Shown here: piece after piece, positions 51,361 to 59,784 of the stretch
Numbering within the stretch: the stretch's first letter is position 1
Layout of the letters: each line of letters begins with the position of its first letter
Assembly: GCA_016699405.1 (NCBI GenBank)
Contig: CP064972.1
Coordinates: 1,178,001-1,242,000 of the forward strand
From: Holophagales bacterium
GTDB taxonomy: Bacteria > Acidobacteriota > Thermoanaerobaculia > Multivoradales > JAGPDF01
Direction of reading: 5' to 3'
DNA: 64,000 nucleotides
Notes under the pieces: model-generated
The model's database searches: none
The model's input: the letters and a program-made list of their open reading frames with translations, nothing else
What the model was told of the DNA's origin: nothing
Program-made: the position numbers and the translations under genes

Positions 51361-52569
51361 TCAGTAGTCGCTCGTCATGATGAAGAGCGGACGGTTCTCG
51401 AAGTTCTCGTACTTCGGGCGCAGGCGGTCCGGCAGGTAGTACTTTTCGACGTCGACCACCTTCTTGCGACTGCTCACCACGTCGATCGGCACGTTGTCGT
51501 AGCGACCGCTGCGCACGTTGACCAGACGACCGGCGACGCCGTCGAGCACGAGGTCGAGAGCGAGATTGCCGAACGCCATCGGCACGATCGAGTCGAGCGC
51601 GTCCGGGTCACCGCAACGGACGAGGTAGCCGAGTCGCTGGTTGATGACGTTGATCCGTCGCCCCTGGTTGTACTTCGGCGAGAGCTCCTTGAGGTGCTCG
51701 GAAACGACGTCGCCGATGCCGCCGAGCTTGCGGTGGCCGTATGCGTCGGCCTCCATGCCGGAGTAGACCATCTCGTCCATGCCGCGCATCTTGGCGCCCT
51801 CGCTGACCAGCGCGACGCTGTAGCGGCTCGGGTTCGAGGTGCGGTCGGCGACCAGCAGCTCGCAGAGGCGGTGGACGTCGAACGGGTGCTCGGGGATGAC
51901 GCAGCGATTCGCCGCGCCGGCCATCGTCGGCAGGAGCGCGGTGAAACCGGCGTAGCGCCCGAAGACCTCGATGACGAGGAAGCGCTCGTGCGAGCCGGCC
52001 GAGGTGCGCAGCGCGTGGGTCATCTCGATCGTGCGGGTGACACAGGTGGAAAAGCCGATGCAGTAGTCGGTCCCCGGCACGTCGTTGTCCATCGTCTTGG
52101 GGATGGCGATGACCTTGACCCCTTCCTTGTGCAGCCGCACGCCGTAGGAGAGCGTGTCGTCGCCGCCGATCGGGATCAGGAAGTCGATGCCGAGCGCACC
52201 GATGTTGGCCAGCACCTCGGGCGTCAGGTCGTTCATCTCGGCGGTGTAGCGCTCGCGCAAGTGGACCGGCACGACGGCCTTCGGCACGTGCGACGGCCGG
52301 GTCCGCGAGGTGTGGAGAAAGGTGCCGCCCGTGCGACCGACCTTGTTGACCGTCTCCTCGGTGAGCTCGACGACGCAGTCGGCGTTCCGCTCCGGATTGT
52401 CCCGGTCGAGCTCGATCAGCCCGGCCCAGCCGTGGCGGACGCCGAGGACGCGGAACCCCTCGCGCAGGGCGCGCACGGTGATGGCGCGGATGGCGGGGTT
52501 GAGACCGGGGACGTCGCCGCCGCCGGTCAGGATGGCGATGGTGCCACGATGCGTGTTGAGGTTGGCCAT
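51361..52569 (-). CDS. pfp: Pyrophosphate-dependent 6-phosphofructokinase
   Basis: A 402-residue group II phosphofructokinase. GGDVPGLNPAIRAI begins the nucleotide/PPi fold. The diagnostic residues are GGDD in LIPIGGDDTLSYG (ATP enzymes have GGDG) and Lys in the active-site block IPKTMDNDVPGTDY (ATP enzymes usually have PGTIDND), which indicate PPi as donor. EVFGRYAGFTALL and the late substrate-binding GMEADAYGHRKLGG follow. The reaction is reversible, useful in glycolysis and gluconeogenesis. It stands alone on the minus strand. Confidence 0.88.
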   Translation of the reverse strand: MANLNTHRGTIAILTGGGDVPGLNPAIRAITVRALREGFRVLGVRHGWAGLIELDRDNPERNADCVVELTEETVNKVGRTGGTFLHTSRTRPSHVPKAVVPVHLRERYTAEMNDLTPEVLANIGALGIDFLIPIGGDDTLSYGVRLHKEGVKVIAIPKTMDNDVPGTDYCIGFSTCVTRTIEMTHALRTSAGSHERFLVIEVFGRYAGFTALLPTMAGAANRCVIPEHPFDVHRLCELLVADRTSNPSRYSVALVSEGAKMRGMDEMVYSGMEADAYGHRKLGGIGDVVSEHLKELSPKYNQGRRINVINQRLGYLVRCGDPDALDSIVPMAFGNLALDLVLDGVAGRLVNVRSGRYDNVPIDVVSSRKKVVDVEKYYLPDRLRPKYENFENRPLFIMTSDY

Positions 52570-52667
52570 CTGCGGAGCTCCTCGAGGTTCCTGTCGATCA
52601 TGGCGCCGGGGACCTGTCGGTAGCCTACCCGAGGGGGCGGGCGGGTGATACGTTCCCCCCGCCCGGC

Positions 52668-54431
52668 ATGGCCGCTCGCCTCGTCCCGTCGCAGCCGCTC
52701 CGAGCCTCGGTCGTCGCCGTGGGGCTCGCGTTCGGCGTGTGGCTAGTGGTCGTCGCGCGCCTCCCGGCGGGCGCCTTCTGGATCACCGACGAGGGCAACC
52801 GCTGGCTGCAGCTCGAGGCGCTCGCGCGGACCGGCGCACCCGATGTCGGGCGGTTGTGGGACGGCTGGCAGACCGACCCCGACGGGGTCTACTTCCCGAC
52901 GGCCGGCCATCATTTCCTCCGCCAAGGCCAGCGCGTCGTCTCCTTCTATCCGCCGTATCTCGCGCTCCTGACCTGGCCGGCCGTGCGGTGGCTGGGCGAG
53001 ACGGCGTTGTACCTCTGGCCGCTCGCCGGCCTGCTGGCCACCGCCGCGCTCTTTCCCTGGCTGGTCGCCGGGCTGGGAGCACGCGCTCGGCTCGCCCTGG
53101 TCGCGTCCCTGCCGCTCGTGGCGTCGCCCCTTCTCTTCTACGCCTGCGGCTTCTGGGAGCAACCGCTGGCCACGGCCTTCGGCTCGGGAGCGCTGCTGGC
53201 GTTGCTGGCCGCGGTGCGACGGGACCGGGCTCGCGACGCTCTCCTCGGCGGGCTGCTGCTCGGCGCCACCACCTGGCTGCGAGAGGAGGGCTACCTCCTG
53301 GCGGCGGCCTGGGGCGTCGGGATGCTCGTCGCCGGCTGGGCGGAGCGGCGACGCACCAGCCGGACGTTGGCCGCGGCAGGCCTCGGCTTTCTCGCCATCG
53401 TCGTCCCGCTGTGGATCGTCCAGGCGCGGCTCTGGGGGGCCCCGTTCGGCTTGCACACCGTCGTCTACGCGTCGCTCGACGCCGCGCACTCGCTACGCGG
53501 CGAGCTCGGCGATGCGGTCGCCTACCTTTTCGCCTTCGGTGCCAGCCCGAGCCTCGCCGCCCTGCTGATCCTCCTCTTCGGTCCGGCGCTGCTCGTCGGG
53601 TCGCTCTGGACTCGGCCCGCCGGTGCGTGGCGCACGGTCGGCCTGACTCTCGCCGCCGGTGGGGCGGTCGTGGCGCTCGTCGTCCTGCTCGCCGACTCCG
53701 AGCCGGTGCTGGGGACGCTCCACCGTCAGAGTCTCCTGCCCCACGCTCCCATCCTGGCGCTGGGTGCGCTCTCCTTGCGCCGGCGACTGGCCGACCCGGA
53801 GATCGGTCGCCGGATGGTCGGCTGGACGATGGTGCTCTACACCCTCGGTCTCGTCTGGCTGCTCCATCGCGGCGACGTCGGCGTGATCTGGGGCCCGCGT
53901 CACTTCCTGCCGGTCCTCCCGGCGCTGCTGGCGCTCGCCGTCCTGGCGGTCGACGACGAGAGGTCCGCGACGCTCACGCCGAACCAGCGCCGGCTGGAGC
54001 GGTTGTCGATCGCCGCGCTCCTGCTCGCCGGACTGGTCGTGCAGATCGAGGGGCTGCGTCTGTTGCTGCTCAAGCGCGAGGCCGGCAGCGCCCTCCTCGC
54101 CGCGGTGCGGGAGGCGCCGGCGCGAGCGGTGGTGACGGACCAGTACTGGCTTCCCGAAGAGCTGGCGACCCTCTGGGGCGAGAAGACCTTCTTCGCCGTC
54201 GACGACGACCGCGGGCTCGAGCAGGTCCTCGAACGGCTCCGCGGCCACGGCGAGGTCGAGGTCCTGGTCCTCCTCTCGGCGGACCATGGTCCGGTGAGCG
54301 CCGCGGCGCGGGAGCGTCTCGCTCACCGGGCGATCGCCCGGCGTCTCGTCGGACGGCGGGGCGTCAGCTTCCTCGCCGTCGACGGGCTGTTGGTCCGACT
54401 CTCGCCGAAAGGGGCGATCGATGGCGGCTAG
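52668..54431 (+). CDS. Polytopic membrane protein, putative glycosyltransferase
   Basis: A 587-residue membrane protein with about 12 hydrophobic helices. The first outer loop FWITDEGNRWLQLEALARTG contains an acidic pair in the position of the GT-C catalytic loop, and GVIWGPRHFLPVLPALLALA is near the last helices. A soluble C-terminal domain of about 110 residues follows. I cannot name donor or acceptor. ATG 52668 has no strong ribosome binding site. Its 3' end overlaps the DUF985 cupin gene by 11 bases. Confidence 0.7.
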   Translation: MAARLVPSQPLRASVVAVGLAFGVWLVVVARLPAGAFWITDEGNRWLQLEALARTGAPDVGRLWDGWQTDPDGVYFPTAGHHFLRQGQRVVSFYPPYLALLTWPAVRWLGETALYLWPLAGLLATAALFPWLVAGLGARARLALVASLPLVASPLLFYACGFWEQPLATAFGSGALLALLAAVRRDRARDALLGGLLLGATTWLREEGYLLAAAWGVGMLVAGWAERRRTSRTLAAAGLGFLAIVVPLWIVQARLWGAPFGLHTVVYASLDAAHSLRGELGDAVAYLFAFGASPSLAALLILLFGPALLVGSLWTRPAGAWRTVGLTLAAGGAVVALVVLLADSEPVLGTLHRQSLLPHAPILALGALSLRRRLADPEIGRRMVGWTMVLYTLGLVWLLHRGDVGVIWGPRHFLPVLPALLALAVLAVDDERSATLTPNQRRLERLSIAALLLAGLVVQIEGLRLLLLKREAGSALLAAVREAPARAVVTDQYWLPEELATLWGEKTFFAVDDDRGLEQVLERLRGHGEVEVLVLLSADHGPVSAAARERLAHRAIARRLVGRRGVSFLAVDGLLVRLSPKGAIDGG

Positions 54432-54945
54432 TCGCGTTCCGCTGTCCCGAGGCGCTGCCGAGCGCATCGCCAGCCTCGGGCTCCGGCCGCATCCGGAGGG
54501 CGGGTTCTATCGTGAGATCCATCGGTCGTCGCGCGCGGTGACCGATGACGCGCGCGGCGTCGTGCGGAGCGCCGTCACGCAGATCTGGTTTCTTCTCGCG
54601 GCCAGCGAGGTGAGCCGCTGGCACCGGGCGGCGGGCGACGAGCTCTGGCAGTTCGTCGCCGGCGAGCCGCTCGTCCTCTACCATCTCGACGAGCGCGCCG
54701 GGGTCGTCGTCGAGCGGCGACTCGGTCCGCTCCCGGCCGCCGGTGAACCGTCGCCGGAGCTCGCTCCGCTGGCCTGCGTCCCGGGCGGCGAATGGCAGGC
54801 GGCGCGTGCTCTCGGCGCCTACGCGCTGGTCACCTGCGTCGTGGCGCCAGGGTTCGAGTTCGACGACTTCGCCTTCGCCGTCGAGCATCCGGAGTCTGCG
54901 GCGCGGCTCGTCGCGCTGCGCCCCGATCTCGCCGAGCTGCTCTGA
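54421..54945 (+). CDS. DUF985 cupin-superfamily protein
   Basis: A 174-residue cupin_5 (DUF985) protein of unknown activity. SLGLRPHPEGGFYREIHRSS is the hallmark opening. VTQIWFLLAASEVSRWHR and ADELWQF-like GDELWQFVAGEPLVLY supply the metal and sugar-pocket strands, and PGFEFDDFAFA the last strand. ATG 54421 lies inside the end of the upstream membrane protein gene (overlap 11 bases), so they are cotranscribed. Similar proteins are sometimes called RmlC-like, but no epimerase residues can be asserted. Confidence 0.82.
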   Translation: MAASRVPLSRGAAERIASLGLRPHPEGGFYREIHRSSRAVTDDARGVVRSAVTQIWFLLAASEVSRWHRAAGDELWQFVAGEPLVLYHLDERAGVVVERRLGPLPAAGEPSPELAPLACVPGGEWQAARALGAYALVTCVVAPGFEFDDFAFAVEHPESAARLVALRPDLAELL

Positions 54946-55042
54946 TCCGGCCGCGGCCGCGGCCGTGCGGCGACCTCCGGCGAGTCGCGGGCTTCCCTTC
55001 GCGCCCGCTTCGCGTCAGGCTTGTTCCGGGACGAGAGCCGGA

Positions 55043-55699
55043 ATGAGACACCCACGCAGAGGCCGGCGCATCCGGCAGACAGCGGCAGTCGCCGGGCTCG
55101 CGCTGCTCGTCGGGACGAGCGCGCTGGTCGGGGCGGTGGCGGCCTTCTCGTACCGCAGCGCCACGGGCTCGGGCGACGCGGCGGTGGTGCTCGGGGCGGC
55201 GATCTGGGGCAAGCGTCCGTCCCCTGTCTTCGAGGCGCGGATCCGCCACGCGCTCGACCTCTATCGTGCCGGTCGCGTGCGCAAGATCCTCTTCACCGGG
55301 GGGGTCGGTGAAGGCGACACCCGCGCCGAGGCGACGGTGGCGCGGGCGTACGCGGTGGCGCGCGGGCTGCCGCCGGAAGACCTGCTCTGCGAGGCAAGCT
55401 CCCACAACACGCGGGAGAATCTTCTCGCGGCCCGCGCCGTGCTGCGACGCGAGGGGCTCACGCGGGTGCTGCTGGTCAGCGACCCGATCCACATGCTGCG
55501 CGCCGTGACGATGGCCCGCGACCTCGGCATCGAGGCCGAGCCCTCGCCGACGCCGGTGACGCGATTCACCGGTCGCCGGGCCCGGCTCGCCTTCCTGTTG
55601 CGCGAGACCTATTTCGTCGGTGCCTACCTCGTGCAGCGCCTGCTCCCGGCCGATCCCGATCCCTGGGGCGGCGGGCGCGATCTTCCCGCCTGTCCCTGA
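55043..55699 (+). CDS. YdcF/SanA-like (DUF218) membrane-anchored protein
   Basis: A 218-residue DUF218 protein with one N-terminal helix (VAGLALLVGTSALVGAVAAF) and a periplasmic ElyC/SanA-type domain. DAAVVLGAAIWGKRPSPVF, ILFTGGVGEGDTRAEATVA, EASSHNTRENLLAARAVL and LLVSDPIHMLRAVTMARDLG are the family blocks. SanA and ElyC homologues influence envelope integrity and lipid-carrier use; no enzyme activity is assigned. The ATG at 55043 is used because the signal-anchor begins directly after it. Confidence 0.88.
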   Translation: MRHPRRGRRIRQTAAVAGLALLVGTSALVGAVAAFSYRSATGSGDAAVVLGAAIWGKRPSPVFEARIRHALDLYRAGRVRKILFTGGVGEGDTRAEATVARAYAVARGLPPEDLLCEASSHNTRENLLAARAVLRREGLTRVLLVSDPIHMLRAVTMARDLGIEAEPSPTPVTRFTGRRARLAFLLRETYFVGAYLVQRLLPADPDPWGGGRDLPACP

Positions 55700-55742
55700 G
55701 CGAGGGCGTTGCCGCCAGACCCAGAGGGGCCCCGGTCGCCGC

Positions 55743-55767
55743 ACCTCTCGGCGCCTCTCCGAGAGGT
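55743..55767. terminator. Hairpin between convergent genes, putative bidirectional terminator
   Basis: ACCTCTCGG (55743-55751) pairs perfectly with CCGAGAGGT (55759-55767) around a seven-base loop. It lies in the 78-base gap between the ends of the DUF218 gene and the minus-strand ammonia-lyase gene. Confidence 0.6.
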
Positions 55768-55777
55768 GAGTTCCGGC

Positions 55778-57178
55778 TCAGCGCACGTCGCGCGGGCGGA
55801 CGAGGTTCTCGAAGCAGAAGATCTCGTCCCAGCGCTCCTGGGTGACGAGCTGGCGCTCTTCGACGACGATGCGGTGGATCGAGACGCCGCGCTCGAACCC
55901 CTCGCGGGCGATCTCCGAGCAGGCCTTGTAGCCGAAGAGCGGGTTGAGCAGGGTGACGATGCCGAGGCTGCCGAGCACCTGGTCGCGGGTGTGCTCGCCG
56001 TTGGCGGTGATGCCGACCACGCACTTCTCGCGCAGGGCGTCCACCGCGTTGCCCATGGCGCGGATCGAGGTGAAGAGCGAGAAGGCGATGACCGGCTCCA
56101 TGACGTTCAACTGGAGCTGGCCGGCCGCCGCCGCCATGGTCACCGTGAGGTCGGCGCCCATGACGTAGAAGGTCGTCTGGTTGACCACCTCGGGGATCAC
56201 CGGGTTGACCTTGCCGGGCATGATCGACGAGCCGGGCTGGAGCCGTGGCAGGTTGATCTCGCCGAAGCCGGCGCGCGGTCCGGAAGAGAGCAGGCGCAAG
56301 TCGTTGCAGATCTTCGTCAGCTTCACCGCGGTGCGCTTGAGCACGCCGGAGAGCTGGACGAAGACGCCGGTGTCCGAGGTGGCCTCGACGAGGTCGTGGG
56401 CGAGGACGAGCGGCAGCCCGGTGAGCTCGGCGAGGTAGCGGGTGGCGAGCTCCGGATAGCCCTCCGGGGCGTTGACCGAGGTGCCGATCGCCGTCGCGCC
56501 GAGGTTCACCTCGAGCAGCAGGCGGCGCGATTCGGCGACGCGCTGGACCTCCTCGCCGAGCGTGGTGGCGACCCCCTTGAATTCGTCGCCCATCGACATC
56601 GGCACGGCGTCCTGCAGATGCGTGCGCCCCATCTTCAGGACGCCGGCGAGCTCCACGCCCTTGGCGGCGAACGCCTCCTGCAGGCGCCGCAGCTTCTCGG
56701 CGTAGCGGTCGAGGCGGAAGACCAGGGCGAGGCGCAGGGCCGTCGGGTAGACGTCGTTGGTCGACTGCGAGGCGTTGACGTGGTCGTTCGGGCTGACGGT
56801 CGCGTACTCCCCCTTCGGCCGGCCGAGCCGCTCGAGCGCCAGGTTGGCGATCACCTCGTTGACGTTCATGTTGGTCGAGGTTCCGGCGCCGCCCTGGATG
56901 AAGTCGACCGGAAACTGCTCGGTGAGCTCGCCGGCAATCAGCCGGTCGCAGCCGTCGACGATCGCCGCGGCGATCTCCGGGGTGAGCGCGCCGAGGTCGC
57001 GGTTGGCGAGCGCCGCCGCCTTCTTGACCAGGGCGAGCGCCTTGACCAGGAAGCGCTCGGCGCCCACCGGCACGCCGAGGATGCGGAAGTTCTCGATCCC
57101 GCGCAGCGTCTGCACGCCGTAGTAGACGTCGTCCGGCAGCTCGCGCTCGCCGAGGAAATCGCGTTCGATGCGGGGCAT
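55778..57178 (-). CDS. aspA: Aspartate ammonia-lyase (fumarase/aspartase superfamily)
   Basis: A 466-residue enzyme converting aspartate to fumarate and ammonia. ERDFLGERELPDDVYYGVQT is the aspartase-type start, and GTSTNMNVNEVIANLA, NDHVNASQSTNDVYPTALR and the signature GSSIMPGKVNP (about residues 313-323, mobile catalytic Ser loop) are intact. Features such as YGVQT and the QSTNDVYPTA block favour aspartase over class II fumarase, although the two are close. ATG 57178 starts MPRIERDFLG. Confidence 0.9.
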   Translation of the reverse strand: MPRIERDFLGERELPDDVYYGVQTLRGIENFRILGVPVGAERFLVKALALVKKAAALANRDLGALTPEIAAAIVDGCDRLIAGELTEQFPVDFIQGGAGTSTNMNVNEVIANLALERLGRPKGEYATVSPNDHVNASQSTNDVYPTALRLALVFRLDRYAEKLRRLQEAFAAKGVELAGVLKMGRTHLQDAVPMSMGDEFKGVATTLGEEVQRVAESRRLLLEVNLGATAIGTSVNAPEGYPELATRYLAELTGLPLVLAHDLVEATSDTGVFVQLSGVLKRTAVKLTKICNDLRLLSSGPRAGFGEINLPRLQPGSSIMPGKVNPVIPEVVNQTTFYVMGADLTVTMAAAAGQLQLNVMEPVIAFSLFTSIRAMGNAVDALREKCVVGITANGEHTRDQVLGSLGIVTLLNPLFGYKACSEIAREGFERGVSIHRIVVEERQLVTQERWDEIFCFENLVRPRDVR

Positions 57179-57277
57179 GACGCCTCCTGGCCGTGCAGGG
57201 GCGCGACGCCCCACGGCGGGTCGAGGACGGCCGATCGCCGGCCGCCTGCGGGTTGTTGGCGGTGGGAGTGTAGCGCC

Positions 57278-58459
57278 CTAGCGTCCCGGGGCGCCGCGCC
57301 GCTTGACGACCGCGCCGTCGGCGAGCGTGCGCAACGCCTGGAACGGGCCGGCGACGATCTCGGTGCCGTCGGCGAGGCCGCCGACCGTCACGTCGAGCCC
57401 GCCGATGACGCCGGTGGCGACCGGCACGAAGCGGACGCGCCCGTCGGCCTCGACGGCGAAGACGCCGGAGCGCTCGCCGCCCTCGGGGGCGGGGCGCAGC
57501 GTCACCGCCTGCAGCGGAACCACCGTGGCGTCGGCGACCTCCTCGGCGAGGATCGCGGTGTCGCAGGTCATCCCGGGCTTGAGCGCCGGGTCGGGCGTAG
57601 TGAGACGCACGACGACGCGGAACTCGCGCGCCGCCGTCGTCGCGCCGGTCGGCGGCAGCGAGCTCGCGCCGATCTCGGTGACGTGGCCGGTGAACTTCCG
57701 CCCGGGCAGGGCCTCGAGGGTCACCTCGGCGCTCTTGCCGACGGCGAGCCGGACGACGTCGACCTCGGCCACCTTGACCTCGGCGTCGAGCGACGAGAGG
57801 TCGGAGAGGGTCATCAGGATGGTGCCCGGCTGGTTCTGCACGCCGACGACCACCATCTCGCCCTCGCGCACCGAGAGGCGGGTGACGACGCCGTCCATCG
57901 GAGCGGTGATCTCGGTCTTCGCCAGGCTGTCGCGGACCCGCGAGAGCTGGGCGCGCCCCTGGGCGACCCGGCGCGTCGCGGCCTCGACGGCGGCGTGGGC
58001 GGAGTCGGCGGCGGCGATCGCCTGGTCGAGCTCGGCCTGCGACTGGATCCCCTGGCGCACCAGGGAGCGCGTCCGCTCGAGCGCCTGGCGCGCTTCGACC
58101 TCGCGCGCCGCGGCAGCGGCCTGGTCGGCACCGAGGGCGGCGAGCAGCGCTCCGGCGGCCTGCTCGTCGCTCGTCGCCGGCACCGCGTCGAGGCGCGCCA
58201 GCACCTGGCCGGCGCGCACCGCGTCGCCCTCCTTGACGAGCAGCTGCACCAGCTTGCCCATGGTGCTCGAGCCGATGTCGGCGTAGCGCGCGGCGACGAT
58301 CTCACCGGAGGCGGTGACGTAGGAGCGGAAGACCGGCTTGCGCACCGCCTTCTCGACGTCGACCTCGACCGGGCGGGGCCCGCGGTTGCGAAGGAAAGCG
58401 GTGGTACCGGCGGCAGCGACGACGAGCAGCAGGACAAGACCCCAGCGGGCGCGACTCAT
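57278..58459 (-). CDS. MacA/HlyD-like periplasmic adaptor protein
   Basis: A 393-residue membrane fusion protein. After an N-terminal helix (WGLVLLLVVAAAGTTAFL) come the lipoyl domain halves (SYVTASGEIVAARYADIGSS and VTAPMDGVV-like ITAPMDGVVTRLSVREGEMV), a helical hairpin rich in Ala/Arg and a C-terminal barrel with LKPGMTCDTAILAEE. It is divergent from the two FtsX-type permease genes and probably bridges them to an outer-membrane TolC channel. The minus-strand TAGATT (58474-58469) nine bases before its ATG is a candidate -10. Confidence 0.88.
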   Translation of the reverse strand: MSRARWGLVLLLVVAAAGTTAFLRNRGPRPVEVDVEKAVRKPVFRSYVTASGEIVAARYADIGSSTMGKLVQLLVKEGDAVRAGQVLARLDAVPATSDEQAAGALLAALGADQAAAAAREVEARQALERTRSLVRQGIQSQAELDQAIAAADSAHAAVEAATRRVAQGRAQLSRVRDSLAKTEITAPMDGVVTRLSVREGEMVVVGVQNQPGTILMTLSDLSSLDAEVKVAEVDVVRLAVGKSAEVTLEALPGRKFTGHVTEIGASSLPPTGATTAAREFRVVVRLTTPDPALKPGMTCDTAILAEEVADATVVPLQAVTLRPAPEGGERSGVFAVEADGRVRFVPVATGVIGGLDVTVGGLADGTEIVAGPFQALRTLADGAVVKRRGAPGR

Positions 58460-58468
58460 GAGGGGAAA

Positions 58469-58494
58469 AATCTAGCACGCCGCGGGTGCTAACC
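58469..58494. promoter_or_regulatory. Face-to-back -10-like boxes between adaptor and permease genes
   Basis: TAGATT on the minus strand (58474-58469) lies nine bases from the adaptor ATG, and TAACCT on the plus strand (58489-58494) nine bases from the permease ATG. Neither gene has a purine-rich ribosome binding site, so both transcripts may be nearly leaderless. -35 boxes are not obvious. Confidence 0.35.
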
Positions 58495-58503
58495 TTCGGT
58501 GCG

Positions 58504-59784
58504 ATGGCGACCGGCGTCATGGCGGGGCGAGGCTCGCGACAGTTCTGGGAGGCGATCGGCCAGGCCGCGCGCACGGCGCGCGCCCACCCGCTGCGCTCGA
58601 CGCTCGGCGCCGTGGCGGTGGCCGCGGCGGTGGCGACGCTCGTCCTCGTGCGCACCTCGGTCGACGGCCTGGCGCTCTTTGCCGAGCGCAGCGCGGCCCG
58701 CGCCTTCGGCAGCGACACCTTCGTCCTGGCGCAGATCGCCTCGCCGGGGCAGATCAACCGCCGCGAGCTCGAGCGCAAGCTCCAGCGCAACCCGGTCATC
58801 GACCGCTCCGACGTGCGCTTCCTCGAGGCCTTCGCCGGCTCGCGGGCGATCTACGCGGCGACCGCCCAGCGCGCCGCCGACGTGGTCGCCGGGCCGCGCA
58901 AGGTGGAGAACGCCGCGGTCTCCGGGACGCAGTCGACGCTGCCGGAGATCCGCGACCTGTCGGTCGCCGAGGGGCGCTTCTTCGTCCCCGACGAGGAGCG
59001 CCGCGGCGCCCAGGTGGCGGTGCTGGGGCGGGAGATCGCCGACGAGCTCTTCCCGGCCGAAGACCCGCTCGGCAAGACGGTGCGCCTTGCCGGACGTGGC
59101 TTCACGGTGGTCGGCGTCCAGGCGCGGCTCGGCACCTCGGGCGGCTTCTCGCTCGACCGCTACGTCTGGATCCCGCTGCTCGCCTTCGAGCGCGCCTACG
59201 GCGCCCCGACGACGCTCCAGGTCTCGGCCCGGCCGCCAGCGGCGACGGGGGGCGGCAGCGCGGCGGTGCTGCTCGCCGAGGACCGGGCGCGCGCGACGAT
59301 GCGGGCCCGACGCCAGCTCGCGCCGGGCGAAGAGGACAACTTCGACGTGCTTTCTCCCGAGGCGGCGCGCACCTTCGTCTTCACCCTCGCCAAGCGGATC
59401 GGCAGCGCGGCACCGCTGCTCGGCGCGATGGCGCTGCTCGCGGCGATCGTCGTGGTGGCCAACACGACGCTGGTTTCGGTGGCGCAGCGCACCTTCGAGA
59501 TCGGCGTGCGGCGAGCGGTCGGTGCGACGCGGCGCGAGATCCTCACCGAGGTGCTCGCCGAGTCGGCGCTCGTCTCGCTCGTCGGCGGGCTTGCCGGGAC
59601 GGTCGCCGTGGCGCTCGCCGCCAAGGCGCTCGGCGGCGCGCTCGGCTTCCCGCTCGCCGTGTCGCCGCACACCGTGATCGTGGCGCTCGCCCACGCGATG
59701 GCCGCCGGGCTCCTCGCCGGCTACTACCCGGCGCGGCGCGCCGCGCGCCTCGACCCGATCCAGGCGCTGCGGGTGGAGAAATGA
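58504..59784 (+). CDS. MacB/FtsX-type ABC permease, no ATPase domain (first)
   Basis: A 426-residue permease: an N-terminal helix (LRSTLGAVAVAAAVATLVLV), a periplasmic MacB-PCD domain of about 240 residues with GRFFVPDEERRGAQVAVLG and DPLGKTVRLAGRGFTVVGV, then three helices with RTFEIGVRRAVGATRREILT, the FtsX signature contacting the ATPase. In MacB proper an ATPase is fused in front; here it is missing and no ATPase gene is nearby. The start is ATG 58504; a second ATG at 58519 is possible. The stop overlaps the next permease by four bases. Confidence 0.9.
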   Translation: MATGVMAGRGSRQFWEAIGQAARTARAHPLRSTLGAVAVAAAVATLVLVRTSVDGLALFAERSAARAFGSDTFVLAQIASPGQINRRELERKLQRNPVIDRSDVRFLEAFAGSRAIYAATAQRAADVVAGPRKVENAAVSGTQSTLPEIRDLSVAEGRFFVPDEERRGAQVAVLGREIADELFPAEDPLGKTVRLAGRGFTVVGVQARLGTSGGFSLDRYVWIPLLAFERAYGAPTTLQVSARPPAATGGGSAAVLLAEDRARATMRARRQLAPGEEDNFDVLSPEAARTFVFTLAKRIGSAAPLLGAMALLAAIVVVANTTLVSVAQRTFEIGVRRAVGATRREILTEVLAESALVSLVGGLAGTVAVALAAKALGGALGFPLAVSPHTVIVALAHAMAAGLLAGYYPARRAARLDPIQALRVEK

